Origin: Rikenellaceae bacterium
Lineage (GTDB): Bacteria; Bacteroidota; Bacteroidia; Bacteroidales; Rikenellaceae
Direction of reading: 5' to 3'
Length of the DNA stretch: 64,000 bases
Assembly (NCBI GenBank): GCA_021201795.1
Contig: JAJQEF010000013.1
Location: 1-64,000 of the forward strand
Shown: piece by piece, positions 39,001 through 46,382 of the stretch
How positions within the stretch are numbered: position 1 is the first letter of the stretch
How the letters are laid out: the number at the start of each line of letters is the position of its first letter
Notes under the pieces: model-generated
Told to the model about the DNA's origin: nothing
What the model saw: only the letters and a program-made list of their open reading frames with translations
Database searches by the model: none
Made by a program: the position numbers and the translations under genes

Positions 39001-39048
39001 GCACAATCTAAACTTAATCAACTGAATGAAAAGGACAATGATGAATAG
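36043..39048 (+). CDS. Large exported tetratricopeptide-repeat protein
   Basis: 1001 residues with a signal peptide (LLLLYILIPFLVSA) and a series of TPR units across nearly the whole length: A-x-x-x-F/Y patterns such as YYLAYIDYAEGNLDEAERGF, ALVWFDRF and DALIDLGLAYYNAGRSNEA occur at 34-40 residue spacing. TPR solenoids scaffold protein complexes; here it must be periplasmic. The next gene overlaps its end and encodes an outer-membrane barrel, so the two probably act as a complex. I do not recognise a characterised homologue. Confidence 0.75.
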   Translation: MIRKFTLLLLYILIPFLVSANIAEKKTEYFYNSGLELYRAEKYVTAQEEFKKALRGVEFGDGFLREDIEFYLAACEAELGGDKAEIMLVDFINKYPNTIHKNEIRFMLGNIYQSRQEFLKAREQYNLIESSLLSASERMQLFFNEGYAAFTAGDNNEAALNFRRVASQDHVLGPSATYYLAYIDYAEGNLDEAERGFNSLSSDRSYGPVVPFYLLHIDFKRGNYSKVAGSVDRILDISADERRGEMLKIAAESNYHFGSYEQTLKYMDAYSSEGYPMNREEMYMAGYSAYMIGDFETAVDYLGKVAVGSDLLAQNASFHIGNASLRTDNKQRAQQAFALAMRIDADKKLKEEAMFNFAKLQYELGNGMFNEIITTINNYLQEFPDSKNADEARSYLMAAYLNSNNYKEAYDAISQISNPNNEEKAALQRIAYFRGLEYFTDGDYINAQRMFDIANENRYMPKYTALTRFWLAETYYRQGLYARAIPLYQDYIVLSPKDEAENIMANYSLGYCYFNLKNYRDALVWFDRFIAAYTGNTSIMADAYNRLGDIYFLNRDYAQATQNYDMAISVGTQERYYAEYQKALTLGLTSGATAKIDALKKITDAGVGDYVDNAYYELGATYTRQDMFTEAIQTLNRFVERYPGSPYYPDALIDLGLAYYNAGRSNEALSAYKKVVTEYPTSSQAKDALLAIRNIYVENNDLNGYFDYANNNNIETNVSVMERDSLTFTVAERIYLTGDNKRAYPLFEKYLEQYPRGSYVANATYYIAETDMNDGDTDSALRGFERIMGMTVNTFTINSVENSASIYFSKEDYRKSAELYKRLTELASNRTVVIDGLSGYLRSMDKLNDPDQAVEAADYVLGSVSVNPDLRTEANFIKGKALYAKNRKTEALPLLSDAAANPETRNGAEAQFLTIDILYGEGRYDEAENEIFKFSERGTSHQFWMAKAFLILGDMYVKKGDDFQAKATYQSIIDGYTDRNDGVVAEAQSKLNQLNEKDNDE

Positions 39049-40726
39049 GCGGTTAATTATATGGATATGCGCGGCTGTTGCCGCACTGCCTCTTGCGGCG
39101 CAGAATGACCTTAATAAAGAGGTTACCGTTACGAGGGCTTACGAACCATCGGTAAGCGAATCGTTCAAGATGGGGCTTACACCTGATATGGTAGATACTA
39201 CTAAGATAAGGCCCGAATTCAATTACGAAGTGACACCTTATCCGTTGGATTACGGATTCGCGGTGTCTCCGATAAGACCGGTGAATTTCAATACTGTAGA
39301 TAGCAGGATACATCATCCTTTTTATGTTAAACTCGGAGTAGGCGGTCCGTTTCAGAGTATTGCGGAAGCGAGCTACGGTTCCAAACTGGACGATAAAACC
39401 ACAGTCGGAGCGATAATCAAACATTACGGACAATATTCTAAAATTAAAAATGATGCGAATGAGAAGGCGCCTGCACAGGCTACATTCAATAACGCGTCAC
39501 TCTTTGCCGACCGGAAATTCGGAGATGATCTGTTCTTGTCCGGGAAGTTCGATTACAGCTACAACAGTGTAACGCGATACGGATACTATAATTACAATGA
39601 TCCGATTCCGGTATCTTTCGATACTTCACGTAAAGGTCTTGCCCAATTCTATCATGATCTTGGCTTCGGATTATCCGTAGGAAATTCATTTGCCGATCTA
39701 TCGAAGTTTAATTTTAAAGTCGGAGCCAGTTTCGATTTCTTCGGGGATAAATTCAAATACGATGAGTTCCTATGGAAGGTGGGCACCCATATATCCATAC
39801 CTGCCGGTTATACTTCTCAGATTACTGTCGATGCCGGTTATGATAAGGTAAAGGGTACGAGTAAGCTTAAAAATGAATACTCGGATGAAATATTTCTTGC
39901 GGGTTTGGGCTATCAATTCGATAATGGTACATTCCGGTTTAGTTTAGGCGGTCAGTATGCTTATTATTCTACCGAAGGAATGAATGAAAATCAGAATAAG
40001 TTTCTGCCGAAAATAAATTTAGAACTCGATCTTTTCGACGGCTATCTCACTCCTTACGCATTTGTAACAGGTAATGTTCAGCGTAACGATTACAGGAGCC
40101 TGTCGAAAATAAATCCTTACGTTCTTAATGGTTCGGCGCTTCCCACGACTGTGGAATATTCCGGAAGGGTAGGTGCGAGGGGGCTTCTTTTCGACATATT
40201 GAGGTATGATATCTCAGGTGGTTTTACCCGGAATGACGATTTTCATTTCTTCGTAAACCATTACGACCTTAAATATTACGGGAACGTATTTACGGCTTTA
40301 ACCGATAAAGCGAAAATCTGGGACGGGAAGATTGCGCTGGATGCGGATTTCCAGAGAAGTTTTAATATTTATGCTTCCGCCCGTTTCTATAAATATAAAC
40401 TGGATAATTTTGATGACGCGGGAGACAGGCCCGATCTTGAAGTGAATTTCGGTGTCAAGTACAAATATCGCAATCTGTTCTTTATCGATCTCGGAATGAC
40501 GCTGTGGGGAGAGAGGATTTTCTATGAATACCAGTACAACAACATGCTGAATGCCGTTAAGAGCGATAATCTGATGGACCTTTATGTCAATATAGACAGC
40601 AACATAACTAAAGAGTTCGGAGTGTTCGTTACCGGACGAAATCTGCTTAATAAGAAATTATATATGTACAACCATTATCCGATGTTGGGGGTAAATGTAA
40701 TGGGCGGTATAAAATTTTTATTCTAA
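39041..40726 (+). CDS. TonB-receptor-like outer-membrane beta-barrel protein
   Basis: 561 residues from the ATG at 39041, the best start for a signal peptide (MNRRLIIWICAAVAALPLAAQ). ATGs at 39038 and 39026 are alternatives; all overlap the end of the TPR gene. The mature protein starts with NKEVTVTRAYEPSVSE and continues in amphipathic strands to a C-terminal GGIKFLF. No plug domain of usual size or SusD partner is visible, so it is a barrel related to the C-terminal half of TonB receptors rather than a normal transporter. Partner of the upstream TPR protein by overlap. Confidence 0.7.
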   Translation: MNRRLIIWICAAVAALPLAAQNDLNKEVTVTRAYEPSVSESFKMGLTPDMVDTTKIRPEFNYEVTPYPLDYGFAVSPIRPVNFNTVDSRIHHPFYVKLGVGGPFQSIAEASYGSKLDDKTTVGAIIKHYGQYSKIKNDANEKAPAQATFNNASLFADRKFGDDLFLSGKFDYSYNSVTRYGYYNYNDPIPVSFDTSRKGLAQFYHDLGFGLSVGNSFADLSKFNFKVGASFDFFGDKFKYDEFLWKVGTHISIPAGYTSQITVDAGYDKVKGTSKLKNEYSDEIFLAGLGYQFDNGTFRFSLGGQYAYYSTEGMNENQNKFLPKINLELDLFDGYLTPYAFVTGNVQRNDYRSLSKINPYVLNGSALPTTVEYSGRVGARGLLFDILRYDISGGFTRNDDFHFFVNHYDLKYYGNVFTALTDKAKIWDGKIALDADFQRSFNIYASARFYKYKLDNFDDAGDRPDLEVNFGVKYKYRNLFFIDLGMTLWGERIFYEYQYNNMLNAVKSDNLMDLYVNIDSNITKEFGVFVTGRNLLNKKLYMYNHYPMLGVNVMGGIKFLF

Positions 40727-40739
40727 ACTACGGGTAAAG

Positions 40740-41693
40740 ATGAGATATTTCACTAACGTAAACGATATAGGCGACCTTAAGGTTGCACTGAAAGAAGCAT
40801 TCGAGATAAAAAAAGACAGGTTTCAGTTCGATACCCTCGGGAAGAATAAAACACTTATGATGGTGTTCTTTAATTCAAGCCTGAGAACACGTCTGAGTAC
40901 ACAGAAGGCTGCGATGAATCTCGGGATGAACGTAATTGTGCTGGATGTGAATCAGGGTGCGTGGAAGCTCGAGACCGAACGCGGTGTAATAATGGATGGA
41001 GACAAACCGGAGCATCTTCTGGAGGCTATTCCGGTAATGGGTGTGTATTGTGATATCATAGGCGTCCGTTCCTTTGCTGGGTTGGAGGACAGAGAATACG
41101 ACTACAATGAAACCGTTATCAATCAATTTATAAAATATTCCGGCAAGCCCGTATTCAGCATGGAGGCTGCAACAAGGCACCCTTTGCAGAGTTATGCCGA
41201 TCTTATCACGATAGAGGAATACAAGACCACGGAACGTCCTAAAGTCGTTCTCACATGGGCACCTCACCCGAGGGCTCTTCCGCAAGCTGTACCTAATTCA
41301 TTCGCAGAATGGATGAACGCAGCGGATTACGACTTCGTAATAACACATCCGCGTGGTTACGAACTCGATCCGCAGTTCGTAGGTAATGCGCGTGTGGAAT
41401 ACGACCAACGCAAGGCATTTGAAGGTGCGGATTTTATTTATGCTAAGAACTGGTCGGCTTACTCAGGGGACAACTACGGCAAGATACTCAGCAAGGATAT
41501 GGACTGGACCGTCGACACTGAAAAAATGGCGTTGACCAATCAGGCATATTTTATGCACTGTCTTCCCGTGAGAAGGAACATGATAGTCTCCGACGATGTC
41601 ATCGAGAGCGAACGTTCGATAGTTATACCGGAAGCCGCTAACAGGGAGATATCCGCGCAGGCTGTCATGAAAAAAATGTTGTTGTCGCTTTAA
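40740..41693 (+). CDS. argF': N-succinylornithine carbamoyltransferase
   Basis: 317 residues. Carbamoyl phosphate loop SSLRTRLSTQ (usually S-T-R-T), HPLQSYADL and the C-terminal HCLPVRR. In this branch residue 90 sets the substrate: Pro in the Bacteroides fragilis succinylornithine enzyme, Glu in acetylornithine enzymes. Here residue 90 is Pro, in the run GDKPEHL. It would use carbamoyl phosphate from CarAB in the succinylated arginine route. It follows the barrel gene by 13 nt and precedes the chromate transporter by 20 nt. Confidence 0.88.
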   Translation: MRYFTNVNDIGDLKVALKEAFEIKKDRFQFDTLGKNKTLMMVFFNSSLRTRLSTQKAAMNLGMNVIVLDVNQGAWKLETERGVIMDGDKPEHLLEAIPVMGVYCDIIGVRSFAGLEDREYDYNETVINQFIKYSGKPVFSMEAATRHPLQSYADLITIEEYKTTERPKVVLTWAPHPRALPQAVPNSFAEWMNAADYDFVITHPRGYELDPQFVGNARVEYDQRKAFEGADFIYAKNWSAYSGDNYGKILSKDMDWTVDTEKMALTNQAYFMHCLPVRRNMIVSDDVIESERSIVIPEAANREISAQAVMKKMLLSL

Positions 41694-41713
41694 GACAGGT
41701 TCGGTTATGAAAT

Positions 41714-42256
41714 ATGGGGTTCTACCTTAAACTATTCTGGTCGTTTTTTAAAATAGGCTGTTTTACATTCGGAGGCGGTTACGCTATGGTTCCACTTATC
41801 CAGAAGGAGATCATCGATAACCGTAAGTGGATTTCCGCAGACGAGTTCCTCGATCTGTTAGCCCTTGCGCAGTCCTCTCCGGGACCGATAGCCATAAATA
41901 CATCTGTTTTTGTAGGTTATAAGATGCGTGGGATCCTGGGCTCTATTGTCTGTATTATAGGGACGGTTATAGCTTCGTTTGTTATTATTCTGCTGATAGC
42001 CATGTTCTTCTCTGATTTTACCAAATATCCACTGGTAGAGAGTGCGTTCAAAGGTATGCGCCCTGTCGTGGTTGCGCTGATTGCCGCTCCGGTTTACGGA
42101 ATGGCGAAGGACATGGGCTGGAGAAAAATCGTCCTTGCTGCTGCCGTAGCTGTCGTTGTCGGATTCTTAGGAGTGTCGCCTGTCTACTTCCTGATAGCCG
42201 GTGCGGTTGGAGGTATTTTATGGGGGTTATCGAATAAAGGGAGGGTGAAAGAATGA
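41714..42256 (+). CDS. Chromate transporter half, first subunit
   Basis: 180 residues, about half the length of full ChrA. The CHR motif FKIGCFTFGGGYAMVPLIQKE starts at residue 10, and five to six hydrophobic segments follow, with the SSPGPIAINTSVFVGY motif. Short-chain CHR proteins act as pairs, probably in opposite topologies. Natural substrates of the family are uncertain; chromate efflux is shown for some members only. Its stop overlaps the start of the second half (ATGA). Confidence 0.88.
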   Translation: MGFYLKLFWSFFKIGCFTFGGGYAMVPLIQKEIIDNRKWISADEFLDLLALAQSSPGPIAINTSVFVGYKMRGILGSIVCIIGTVIASFVIILLIAMFFSDFTKYPLVESAFKGMRPVVVALIAAPVYGMAKDMGWRKIVLAAAVAVVVGFLGVSPVYFLIAGAVGGILWGLSNKGRVKE

Positions 42257-42774
42257 TATACCTGCAAATCTTCTGGTCGTTTCTTAAGATAGGAGTCTTC
42301 GGATTCGGAGGCGGTTATGCGATGCTGTCGCTTATCCAGAACGAGGTGGTGGAAAATCGTGGCTGGGTCACTGCTCAGGAGTTTACAGACATAGTCGCTA
42401 TATCTCAGATGACGCCTGGACCTGCCGCAATAAACAGTGCCACATATATCGGATATAACGTGTCGGGAAGCGCCCTCGGTTCGGCATTGGCGACTATGGC
42501 GGTTTGTCTTCCTCCATTAGTTATAATGATAATCATAACAAAATTTTATCTCGCCTTCCAGAATAATAAATACGTTGGCTGGGTAATGGACGGACTAAAA
42601 CCGATGCTCATCGGTATGATCGGTGCCGCGGCATTTATGCTTATGACACCCTCTAACTTCCCGGACATATTCAGCGTCATTCTGTTTCTTGCCGCACTGG
42701 CCGTATCCCTGCTGAAAGTCAATCCGATACTTATAATCGTAGGCGGTGCCGTTATAGGTCTGATTTTTTTGTAG
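42253..42774 (+). CDS. Chromate transporter half, second subunit
   Basis: 173 residues, paralogous to the preceding gene: FLKIGVFGFGGGYAMLSLIQNE and MTPGPAAINSATYIGY line up with its motifs. Several hydrophobic helices (about 50-75, 80-100, 110-173). The 4-nt overlap points to coupled translation and a heteromer. The rpsP promoter overlaps its last codons. Confidence 0.88.
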   Translation: MIYLQIFWSFLKIGVFGFGGGYAMLSLIQNEVVENRGWVTAQEFTDIVAISQMTPGPAAINSATYIGYNVSGSALGSALATMAVCLPPLVIMIIITKFYLAFQNNKYVGWVMDGLKPMLIGMIGAAAFMLMTPSNFPDIFSVILFLAALAVSLLKVNPILIIVGGAVIGLIFL

Positions 42775-42798
42775 TTTCTAAAATTAATTTTACCTTTG
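42768..42798 (+). promoter_or_regulatory. Full promoter of rpsP-rimM
   Basis: TTTG at 42768-42771, 19 nt, TACCTTTG at 42791-42798, overlapping the end of the chromate transporter gene. Confidence 0.75.
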
Positions 42799-42849
42799 CG
42801 CTTTCTACGAGATAGGAAAATAGGTCTTAAACATTAAATTAAAAAAGAA

Positions 42850-43425
42850 ATGCCTGTAAAAATCAGATTGGCAAGACATGGTAAAAAAGGTTATGCTTTT
42901 TATCACATCGTCGTTGCAGACAGTAGAGCGCCACGTGATGGTAAATTTATTGAGAAAATCGGTACTTACAATCCGAACACAAATCCGGCTACGATCGATC
43001 TCCAGTTCGACAAGGCTTTAGGTTGGTTGCAGAACGGTGCACAGCCTACGGATACATGTAGGGCTATCCTTTCTTACAAAGGAGTGCTTTACAAAAAACA
43101 CCTTTTAGGCGGTGTTAAAAAAGGAGCTTTCTCTGCTGAAGAAGCTGAGGACAAGTTCAACAAATGGATGCTTGCTAAAGACGGTATCATTTCCACAAAA
43201 GTCAACAAGTTAGCTGAGGCTCAGTCTAAAGATGAGGCGGACCGCCTTGCCGCTGAAGCAAAAGTTAAGGAAGAGAGAGAAAAAGCTATCGCCGCTAAGA
43301 AGGCTGCTGAAGAGGCTGCTAACGCTCCACAGGAAGAAGAAACTGCGGAAGAGGTTTCGGAAGAAGCTCCTGCTGCTGAAGCTGTTGAGTCTACAGAAGA
43401 ACCGGAAACTCCGGCGGAGGCTTAA
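42850..43425 (+). CDS. rpsP: 30S ribosomal protein S16 with long acidic tail
   Basis: 191 residues: the conserved S16 domain fills the first 80 or so ([39 protein letters not shown] region), followed by an extension of about 110 residues rich in Ala, Glu and Lys and ending in a strongly acidic tail. S16 is an early assembly protein of the 30S body. Bacteroidota S16 is known to be extended. Followed after 12 nt by rimM, whose product also serves 30S maturation. Confidence 0.95.
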   Translation: MPVKIRLARHGKKGYAFYHIVVADSRAPRDGKFIEKIGTYNPNTNPATIDLQFDKALGWLQNGAQPTDTCRAILSYKGVLYKKHLLGGVKKGAFSAEEAEDKFNKWMLAKDGIISTKVNKLAEAQSKDEADRLAAEAKVKEEREKAIAAKKAAEEAANAPQEEETAEEVSEEAPAAEAVESTEEPETPAEA

Positions 43426-43437
43426 TAATTTCCTATT

Positions 43438-43980
43438 ATGGACAGGTATAATGAACCTGAACAGATCCCCGTGGGCCGCGTAAATAAATTATTCGGTACG
43501 GACGGTGAGGTGATGGTTACATTATACGAAGGATTTGATTCTGAAGATAACAGGTGGCCGGTATTTGTCGATGTCGACGGATTGCCGACCCCTTTTTTTT
43601 ATTCCCTGATCTCACGCCGGGGAAGGAGCAAGGCGGTATTGGCTTTTGATGATCTTGACAGCGAGGCCCGGGTATCCGTTCTTATCGGCAAAGAGTTTTA
43701 TCTCCTTGTGGAACCCGAGGAAGATAAAAATATTCGTCTGGACGACAGCGAATTATACCTCGAAGATCTCGAAGGGTTTAGAATAACTCTCCATTACGAA
43801 GGAAAAACCATTGAAGGGACCGTTTTGGAGTTTATCGATAGCGAATTCAATCCTTTATTCAATATTACGGTCGGCAATGAAGAATATCTTATTCCTGCAG
43901 CCGACGATTTTATTTCTTCTATAGATATAAAAAATGAAGAGATCCGTATGTCTGTTCCGGACGGGATTCTCGAACTCTGA
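43438..43980 (+). CDS. rimM: Ribosome maturation factor RimM
   Basis: 180 residues: N-terminal RimM beta-barrel (VGRVNKLFGTDGEVMVTLYEG) and C-terminal PRC barrel (EGFRITLHYEGKTIEGTVLEF, YLIPAADDFISSID), the usual domain order and length. It assists maturation of the 30S head around S19. rpsP-rimM is a common order, often followed by trmD; here trmD is missing and the origin-like region follows. Confidence 0.92.
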   Translation: MDRYNEPEQIPVGRVNKLFGTDGEVMVTLYEGFDSEDNRWPVFVDVDGLPTPFFYSLISRRGRSKAVLAFDDLDSEARVSVLIGKEFYLLVEPEEDKNIRLDDSELYLEDLEGFRITLHYEGKTIEGTVLEFIDSEFNPLFNITVGNEEYLIPAADDFISSIDIKNEEIRMSVPDGILEL

Positions 43981-44333
43981 TTGTTCATAACTACGGTTTA
44001 TTAACAATTCCTGTTAATAACTTTCAAAAATGGCATAATAAAATATTACCGGTATTTTGTGAAAATTCCGGATTATTTCTGCATATGTAAAAGGTTCGTG
44101 TTGATAACTTTTTCAGCAGGTGTTCATGAGTTGTTAATGGTACTGAAAAGTTATTAACAATATGGGCAAAAGTTTTTAAGATAGGTGGGTAGTTCAATGA
44201 TAACTTTCGGAATGTCCGTATAAATCAGCTTGTTAGTTGTTCTTAAATTATTAACATTTACAAAAACAATTGTGGATACCGGTTCTATAAATCCCAAATG
44301 AATGTTAATTATTTACAAACAGACAATATTGTG
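43981..44333. other. Gene-free AT-rich region with DnaA-box-like nonamers, candidate oriC
   Basis: No gene over 353 nt. TTATTAACA occurs on + at 43998, 44151 and 44248 and on - at 44012-44020. TTATCAACA lies on - at 44099-44107, and GTATCCACA, one mismatch from the classical TTATCCACA, on - at 44271-44279. Near matches are at 44132-44140 and 44303-44311. Such clustering in an AT-rich spacer is typical of bacterial origins. Box sequence and location are seen; origin function is inferred. Confidence 0.5.
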
Positions 44334-44801
44334 TCAGTATTCCGTTTTATCGGACTTGTCCTCCCATTGTTGGAAAACCGTCAGGGCCTCGTTGCCAAAA
44401 AGACGCTCCGATTCGAGTTTTCTTTTTTCCGGAGGTAACTCGATTTCATCGTAAATAAATGAGTCGTCAAAGCCGATATTCTTAGCGTCGGACTTTGTAT
44501 TGGCATAATACATTTTATCTATTTTAGCCCAGTATATCGCTCCAAGACACATTGGACACGGTTCGCAGGAAGTGTAAATCTCGCATCCGCTTAAGTCGAA
44601 AGTCCCCAGTGCGGAACCTGCATTGCGGATCGCGGAGACTTCTGCATGTGCCGTAGGGTCGTGGTCGAGTGTAACGGTATTATTGCCCGTCGCGATTATT
44701 TTTCCGTCTTTCACTATTACTGCCCCGAACGGACCGCCTCCGTTGTCCACGCTCTCTTTCGACAATTTTATAGCGAGTTTCATAAAATCCTTCTTGTCCA
44801 T
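44334..44801 (-). CDS. guaD: Guanine deaminase-type nucleoside deaminase
   Basis: 155 residues from the ATG at 44801; the frame runs upstream but without a better start. CDA fold with HAE at 52-54 (zinc His and catalytic Glu) and PCPMC at 81-85. GFDDSFIYDEIELPPE and the C-terminal Tyr are features of Bacillus-type guanine deaminase rather than of TadA. It would convert guanine to xanthine. The uxaA terminator lies directly upstream, so it is a separate unit. Confidence 0.82.
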   Translation of the reverse strand: MDKKDFMKLAIKLSKESVDNGGGPFGAVIVKDGKIIATGNNTVTLDHDPTAHAEVSAIRNAGSALGTFDLSGCEIYTSCEPCPMCLGAIYWAKIDKMYYANTKSDAKNIGFDDSFIYDEIELPPEKRKLESERLFGNEALTVFQQWEDKSDKTEY

Positions 44802-44837
44802 ACTAATGAATTTAAGGTCTGCATTTATATAAATATA

Positions 44838-44866
44838 CAAAAAACGGGGCAATATGCCCCGTTTTA
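44838..44866 (-). terminator. Terminator of the uxaB-uxaA operon
   Basis: AAAACGGGGC (44841-44850) and GCCCCGTTTT (44856-44865) around AATAT. Read leftward it ends in T6. Confidence 0.85.
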
Positions 44867-44882
44867 AGATGAATATTTGAAT

Positions 44883-46373
44883 TTACAGAGTCACGCCTGT
44901 TTTAAAGATCGCGATCTCCCTGTAATTGTGTTTCTCGTTGTTTACCTCTTCGCCGCTGGCAACACGGATAATGTATTCGATAAATTGCTCGCAGGTCTCT
45001 TCGATAGGTTTATCTTCAACTATAACCCCGGCATTGAAATCGATCCAGTGCGGTTTGTTGTTGTAAAGGTTCGAGTTCGTCGAGATTTTCATCGTAGGAA
45101 CGAATGTTCCGAACGGTGTTCCACGCCCAGTTGTGAATAGAACTATCTGGCATCCTGAAGAAGCAAGAGCGGTAGCCGCCACCAAGTCGTTGCCCGGGGA
45201 ACTGAGCAGGCTCAGTCCTTTGGTTTTGATCCTGTCGCCGTACATCAGAACATCCTGAACAGTCGCCTTGCCGCATTTCTGGGTGCAACCGAGAGATTTC
45301 TCTTCGAGCGTAGAGATGCCCCCCGCCTTATTTCCCGGTGACGGATTCTCGTAAACAGGCTGGTTATTCTTCGTGAAGTAATTTTTGAAGTCGTTGATAA
45401 GATGTACGGTTTTGTCGAATGTCTCCCTGTCCTTGCATCTGTTCATAAGAATGGTCTCTGCGCCGAACATTTCAGGAACCTCAGTCAGGATAGAGGTTCC
45501 GCCGTTTGCTATCAGGAAGTCAGAGAATACGCCTAAGAGCGGATTGGCTGTGATTCCGGAGAAACCGTCCGAACCGCCGCATTTGAGTCCTACTTTGAGT
45601 TCCGAAACAGGAACATCCGTGCGGACGTCTTTGGATGCGACATCGTAAATCTCGCGGAGAAGTTTTATCCCTTCTTCGTATTCGTTGCCAACCTGCTGGG
45701 TAATCATAAATTTAACACGAGACTCGTCCACTTCTCCCACGAATCCGCGGAAGATATCGAGTTGATTGTTCTCGCATCCGAGTCCTACCACAAGTACTCC
45801 TCCTGCGTTGGGGTGAAGCACCATATCGCGGAGAACCTTACGTGTATTCTCGTGATCGTCGCCTAACTGCGAACATCCGTAATTGTGCGGATAAGCTACG
45901 ATAGCGTCTACGCCTTTGCCGCCTGTCTCGTTCCTGAGTGCGGAAGCGAGCTCGTTTACGATGCCGTTTACGCATCCGACAGTAGGAATTACCCATATTT
46001 CATTGCGAATGCCTACTTCGCCATTAGAGCGCTTATATCCTTTGAATGTTAATCCTTTTTTATCGGAGTACACATTCTCTAACTTAGGCTCGTAAGTATA
46101 GTCGAGAATCCCTTCGAGATTGGTTTTAATATTCTTTTCGTTTACGAGCCCGCCTTTGACGATCGCCTTAAGCGCATGACCGATAGGGTCGCCGTATTTT
46201 ATTACGTTTTCATTCTCAGCCATATCCTTAAGAGAGAATTTATGTCCTGCGGGAATATCTTCCGCCAGAATTATTTCTTCGGAGTCTATTTTTATATTTT
46301 CACCTTTGGATAGTGCGTCGATCGCGACCGCTACATTATCCGCAGGATTGATCTTTAAAAATCTTGTCTTCAT
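44883..46373 (-). CDS. uxaA: Altronate dehydratase
   Basis: 496 residues: N-terminal SAF-like domain (about 1-90, with AEDIPAGHKFSL) joined to the UxaA/GarD catalytic domain with YPHNYGCSQLGDDHENT, GLGCENNQLD, LKCGGSDGFSGITANP and the C-terminal FTTGRGTPFGTFVPTMKIS. It removes water from D-altronate to give 2-keto-3-deoxygluconate in the galacturonate branch of hexuronate catabolism. It follows uxaB by 9 nt. Confidence 0.95.
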   Translation of the reverse strand: MKTRFLKINPADNVAVAIDALSKGENIKIDSEEIILAEDIPAGHKFSLKDMAENENVIKYGDPIGHALKAIVKGGLVNEKNIKTNLEGILDYTYEPKLENVYSDKKGLTFKGYKRSNGEVGIRNEIWVIPTVGCVNGIVNELASALRNETGGKGVDAIVAYPHNYGCSQLGDDHENTRKVLRDMVLHPNAGGVLVVGLGCENNQLDIFRGFVGEVDESRVKFMITQQVGNEYEEGIKLLREIYDVASKDVRTDVPVSELKVGLKCGGSDGFSGITANPLLGVFSDFLIANGGTSILTEVPEMFGAETILMNRCKDRETFDKTVHLINDFKNYFTKNNQPVYENPSPGNKAGGISTLEEKSLGCTQKCGKATVQDVLMYGDRIKTKGLSLLSSPGNDLVAATALASSGCQIVLFTTGRGTPFGTFVPTMKISTNSNLYNNKPHWIDFNAGVIVEDKPIEETCEQFIEYIIRVASGEEVNNEKHNYREIAIFKTGVTL

Positions 46374-46382
46374 TGCCGTGGC

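Noticed and set aside
43981..44333. Small RNA gene or tRNA in the rimM-guaD spacer
   Set aside because: No promoter-terminator pair and no cloverleaf; the repeated nonamers fit an origin better.
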